From Rhizohabitans arisaemae (GTDB lineage: Bacteria > Actinomycetota > Actinomycetes > Streptosporangiales > Streptosporangiaceae): a stretch of DNA of 64,000 nt. The notes beneath the pieces were generated by a model. It ran no database searches. It was not told the origin of the DNA and was given only the letters and a program-made list of their open reading frames with translations. How positions within the stretch are numbered: position 1 is the first letter of the stretch; every line of letters begins with the position of its first letter. Below are positions 61,264 through 64,000 of this stretch, piece by piece. The translations under genes and the position numbers were made by a program. The stretch is taken from positions 992,001 through 1,056,000 of the forward strand of contig NZ_BLRH01000009.1 in the NCBI RefSeq assembly GCF_025996515.1, written 5' to 3'.

Positions 61264-62139
61264 TCACTCCCACGCGGGTCCCGCGTCCGGGGCGTCGTCG
61301 CGCAGCACGGACCCTTCGATCAGCCCGTAGGGCCGGTCGGCGGCGTGGAAGACCCGGTTGTCGTTGTCCAGCCGGAACGGGGAGAGGTCGACGGCGAAGT
61401 GGTGCCGGTTGGGCAGCGTCAGCCGTACCTCGCAGATCTCCGGGTTGTCGGCGAGCACCCGGGACCCCATCGCGTAGAGGGTCTGCTGGAGGGAGAAGCT
61501 GTAGGTCTGGGCGAACGCGTCGAGCAGACCGCTCCTCACCTTCCGGTAGGAGTCGTCCCAGCCCGCCCGGTCCGGTACGGCCGTATGCCGCCACCTGGCC
61601 CGGACCTCCGTGGCCAGGATCCGGTCCCGGGTGGGCGCCAGGGTGGTGTACTCGTCGCCGGCGAAACCGTGGAACTCCGAGTCGGTGGTGTTCATCACGA
61701 CGAGGCCGCCGATCCCGGAGACGACGTGGGCGGCGCCGTCCCGGTCGCAGTGGACCGTCGCGTCGCGGACCTCGCCCCCGGACCGGGCGAAGGAGTGGCC
61801 GGAGGCGCCGGGGATGCGGTCCCAGGCGTACTCCTCGACGACGACCCGGGCGTGCCGGATCGCCGGGGTGGCGCCGGTGAAGTGCCGTGCGAGGAGCAAC
61901 GCGAACTCCTCGGCGGAGGCGATGCCGTACTTCGCGGCGAACGCGTAGACGGTGTTCTTCTGGGTGTCGGTGGGAAGCACATCACGGTTGTCGCCGCTGA
62001 GATGGGTGCGGTGGAGGTCGCCGGAGAGGGAGACACCGACGTTGCAGTCCTTGATCCGATGCCGCGCGCCGTCCCGGTCGACCCGGACGACCCGGGTCTC
62101 CGCCTTGCCGTAGCGATTGGGCCCGAGAACGATCGACAT
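61264..62139 (-). CDS. Urate oxidase (uricase)
   Basis: A 291-residue cofactor-free oxidase converting urate to 5-hydroxyisourate. The T-fold repeats contain DTQKNTVYAFAAKYGIASAEEFALLLARHF (catalytic Thr and Lys region, about 57-86), NTTDSEFHGFAGDEYTTL (about 149-166) and the end LPNRHHFAVDLSPF. No peroxisomal signal is present, as expected. The ATG directly follows the hiuH stop. Confidence 0.95.
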   Translation of the reverse strand: MSIVLGPNRYGKAETRVVRVDRDGARHRIKDCNVGVSLSGDLHRTHLSGDNRDVLPTDTQKNTVYAFAAKYGIASAEEFALLLARHFTGATPAIRHARVVVEEYAWDRIPGASGHSFARSGGEVRDATVHCDRDGAAHVVSGIGGLVVMNTTDSEFHGFAGDEYTTLAPTRDRILATEVRARWRHTAVPDRAGWDDSYRKVRSGLLDAFAQTYSFSLQQTLYAMGSRVLADNPEICEVRLTLPNRHHFAVDLSPFRLDNDNRVFHAADRPYGLIEGSVLRDDAPDAGPAWE

Positions 62140-62460
62140 TCAGCTCCCTCGGTAGGTGGAGTAGGCGAACGGGCTGAGCAGCAGCGGAATGTGATGGTGC
62201 GCTTCGGCCCGCGCCACGGTGAAGACGACCGTCACCTCGGGGAAGAACGCCCCCTCGCCCAGGTAGCCGCCGGTGTCGAATACCAGGCGGTGGGGTCCCG
62301 GCTCGGGCAGTCCGGGGGCCAGCCAGTCTTTGCCGATCCGGCCGTCGCCGTCGGTGACCCCTTCGGCGAGGACCGCCCCGTCCGCGCGCTCCACCCGGAC
62401 GCGTACCCCGGCGGCGGGCCTGCCCTTGGCGGTGTCCAGCACGTGTGTCGACAGGCTCAC
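62140..62460 (-). CDS. 5-Hydroxyisourate hydrolase (transthyretin-like)
   Basis: A 106-residue enzyme hydrolysing 5-hydroxyisourate to OHCU. The N-terminal STHVLDTAKGRPAAGVRVRVE, the central HHHIPLLLSPFAYSTYRGS and the C-terminal YRGS tetrapeptide are the family hallmarks. The GTG overlaps the uraD stop by four bases. Confidence 0.97.
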   Translation of the reverse strand: MSLSTHVLDTAKGRPAAGVRVRVERADGAVLAEGVTDGDGRIGKDWLAPGLPEPGPHRLVFDTGGYLGEGAFFPEVTVVFTVARAEAHHHIPLLLSPFAYSTYRGS

Positions 62461-62990
62461 GGGTCCCCCAGCAGCTTGATCAGACGGAGCCGCACGATCT
62501 TGGCGAGTTCCTCCCGGACGACGCCGCGCTCGGTTCGCTCGTCGTTGCCGAGCCTGCGCCGGAGGGCGTCGAGCAGCTGGTCGGCGGTGAGGCCGGTCGC
62601 GCAGATCAGATAGATGTGCCCGAAACGCCGTTCGTAGGCGAGGTTCCCCTCGTCGACGGCGTCACGCACTCCGTGTTCGGCGTCGTTCATCCCGGATTGT
62701 TCCGTGCGCGACCATCCGGCCTCCCGATCCGCCCCGCGGGGCTTCGCACCGATCCGGGGATGCGCGGCGAGCGCCTGAAGCACCTGGGGCCAGTCCAGCC
62801 GGACGAGCGTCTCCTGCGCCGCCGCGAGCAACCCCGCGAGATCGCCGTACGGCCTGAGGCGGGTCATCTCCGCGGCCCAGACCGGGGACGCACAGCAGGT
62901 GAGCAGCTCCCGTTCGGCCGCGGCCGCGCCGAGGGCGTGGAAGGCCGGCAGTCCGGACGACGTTGTCCCGCGCATGTGATCAGTAGACAC
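62457..62990 (-). CDS. OHCU decarboxylase
   Basis: A 177-residue helical enzyme producing S-allantoin. The catalytic His is in LAAHPRIGAKP (about 73-83), followed by SGMNDAEHGVRDAVDEGNLAYERRFGHIYLICATGLTADQLLDALRRRLGND. Start is GTG 62990 or ATG 62975. It heads the catabolic run uraD-hiuH-uricase-FAD-FeS subunit, where each gene overlaps or nearly abuts the next. Confidence 0.95.
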   Translation of the reverse strand: MSTDHMRGTTSSGLPAFHALGAAAAERELLTCCASPVWAAEMTRLRPYGDLAGLLAAAQETLVRLDWPQVLQALAAHPRIGAKPRGADREAGWSRTEQSGMNDAEHGVRDAVDEGNLAYERRFGHIYLICATGLTADQLLDALRRRLGNDERTERGVVREELAKIVRLRLIKLLGDP

Positions 62991-63052
62991 AGGGGCGTTC
63001 GCTCAGGTCCAGTACCGCACAAGTCCGTGATCTCCTTGACACATGTGATTCT

Positions 63053-63088
63053 TTCCGCGAAACACAATTAGTCGGACATTTCGCGGAA
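63053..63088. promoter_or_regulatory. Inverted-repeat operator candidate for the purine cluster
   Basis: TTCCGCGAAA at 63053-63062 and TTTCGCGGAA at 63079-63088 are perfect inverted repeats 16 bases apart. Between them is AT-rich sequence, including TAATTG on the minus strand, which could be the -10 of the uraD promoter. The site is about 65-100 bases upstream of uraD and about the same from the divergent gene at 63150. A regulator such as an AllR- or PucR-type protein could bind here; its gene is not in the window. Confidence 0.6.
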
Positions 63089-63149
63089 GGCGGTGTGCGG
63101 AGCGTAAGAGGCGGCCTACGATCACGATACCCCCACCCGAGAGGTCGAC

Positions 63150-64000
63150 ATGATCCCCGAGGAGCCACCGGCCGAGCCCCCGCCCGCCTCGCCCCCCGGG
63201 CAGACGCCGCGGATGAGCAACGCGACCAGGTACCTGTGTGCCGGGGCCTACCTGGACTCCACGTTCCGCAACCGGACGCTTGAGGAGACGACGCTCCACG
63301 AGTTTCGCGCGGTCCCGCCGTCCTTCGGCTTCGACCTGGGGCCGGTGATCCAGCACTGCATCCGGGCTCGGCGCATGCTCATCGGCCGGGACGCCCTGAT
63401 CGCCGGAATCCTGCTCCTCGGCCTGATCATCAGCTTTTCGACGACCGTGTGGTGGCTGGTGCTGCTCGTGCCGTTCGCGCTGCTGGCATCGGCGCGGACG
63501 CGCGGCCGGAACTCCGTCACCCGGAGCATGGTCAAAGGTCTCTGGGGCGTCCTCATGCTCATCGGGGTGATTCTCTTCCCGTTCCTGTTCGTGCCGTACC
63601 TCCTCGACCAGTTCGACGGTCCGAGCTCGTCGTACGACTTCGAGACCGGGGAGCTCCTCATCGAGTCCCCGTTCGCCACACTGGGCGAGCTGTTCGTCAC
63701 CCTGCTCATTCCGATCGCCACCGTCCTGGTCGCGCTCGGCTACCGCGTCTTCGTCTACCGGACCCTGGCCGGCACCCTCCGCCCCGGGGCGGCGAGCCCG
63801 TCCCCGACGGCCGAGAACGCCAGGACCCGGCGGCGCCTGGAGCACCTGCAACGCGCCCAGTGGGGCAACATCACCCTCTACGCCGACGAGAACCCGTTCA
63901 TGGGCTCGGGCAAGCTCGACCGGATCTGGTCCATCGCCGTCGAACTCGACCGGAAACGGGCGAGCTCCCCCGGGTCACCGGGGAAGCGGACGGAGCAGCC
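63150..64000 (+). CDS. Multi-pass membrane protein, partial at the right edge
   Basis: A gene running off the window, with 283 codons visible from ATG 63150, which has GAGAGG five bases ahead. The first 45 residues are Pro-rich and soluble (IPEEPPAEPPPASPPGQTP), then RMSNATRYLCAGAYLDSTFRNRTLEE. Three to four hydrophobic helices follow: about 86-120 (LIAGILLLGLIISF and WWLVLLVPFALL), 136-155 (LWGVLMLIGVILFPFLFV) and 188-210. The soluble part has the block NITLYADENPFMGSGKLDRIWSIAVELD, shared with uncharacterised actinobacterial membrane proteins. The function is unknown. It is divergent from the urate genes. Confidence 0.8.
   Translation, partial: MIPEEPPAEPPPASPPGQTPRMSNATRYLCAGAYLDSTFRNRTLEETTLHEFRAVPPSFGFDLGPVIQHCIRARRMLIGRDALIAGILLLGLIISFSTTVWWLVLLVPFALLASARTRGRNSVTRSMVKGLWGVLMLIGVILFPFLFVPYLLDQFDGPSSSYDFETGELLIESPFATLGELFVTLLIPIATVLVALGYRVFVYRTLAGTLRPGAASPSPTAENARTRRRLEHLQRAQWGNITLYADENPFMGSGKLDRIWSIAVELDRKRASSPGSPGKRTEQ

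Overview
This is a very GC-rich chromosomal window from a filamentous actinomycete, most likely in or near the Streptosporangiales. The pointers are many GTG and probable leaderless starts, an actinobacterial integration host factor (mihF), a BldD developmental regulator with all four c-di-GMP-binding residues, a PASTA kinase next to an Rv2175c-type substrate, and synteny with both Mycobacterium tuberculosis (rpe-fmu-fmt, priA, metK-dfp-rpoZ-gmk-mihF-pyrF-carBA-pyrCBR; metF-idsA2-Rv2175c-pknL) and Streptomyces. The genus is an inference.

Layout. (1) 1-1.5 kb: an FMN riboswitch on the minus strand whose riboflavin gene lies off the left edge, a small PH-domain membrane protein, and rpe with a duplicated 3' end. 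(2) 1.5-16 kb: an accessory island on the minus strand between rpe and rsmB. It holds a 2053-residue secreted RHS/YD-repeat protein, a secreted FG-GAP/ricin-lectin partner, a block of helically phased direct repeats, a ferredoxin, and three cytochrome P450 copies, two intact and one decayed. A broken copy of the rsmB 3' end sits between the two intact P450s. (3) 16-26.8 kb: housekeeping genes rsmB, fmt, def, priA, metK, coaBC, rpoZ, gmk and mihF. (4) 27.4-37.3 kb: a complete UMP operon (pyrR-pyrB-pyrC-[13-codon ORF]-carA-carB-pyrK-pyrD-pyrF) with stop/start overlaps and a PyrR-binding loop beside the pyrR Shine-Dalgarno. bldD is divergent from it. (5) 38-47.5 kb: a HEPN protein behind two SOS-like boxes, an L,D-transpeptidase, YbaK, a GNAT, an ECF41 sigma factor with its oxidoreductase partner, metF, a polyprenyl synthase and a beta-helix protein. 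(6) 47.5-54 kb: thiE, an Rv2175c homologue, a reductase, a TPP riboswitch with thiO-thiS-thiG, and a PASTA kinase. (7) 54-63 kb: a purine-to-glyoxylate catabolic cluster (uraD, hiuH, uricase, two xanthine-dehydrogenase-type subunits, an 8-oxoguanine deaminase-like enzyme, glycerate kinase, allantoinase, allantoicase) with a palindromic operator candidate at its head. The window ends inside a membrane-protein gene.

How the parts work together. The pyrimidine operon makes UMP from bicarbonate, glutamine and aspartate and appears to be controlled by PyrR at translation. The thiazole genes are under TPP control. The purine cluster takes urate to allantoin, urea, ureidoglycolate and glyoxylate-derived glycerate. 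It lacks a molybdenum subunit for the xanthine-dehydrogenase-like pair.

The most unusual regions are the rpe-rsmB island (phased repeats, an RHS protein without an adjacent immunity gene, decaying P450 copies with an rsmB scar), the 13-codon coupling ORF in the pyr operon, the paired SOS-like boxes, and the three hairpin repeats after priA. No CRISPR array, transposase, rRNA or tRNA gene was seen.
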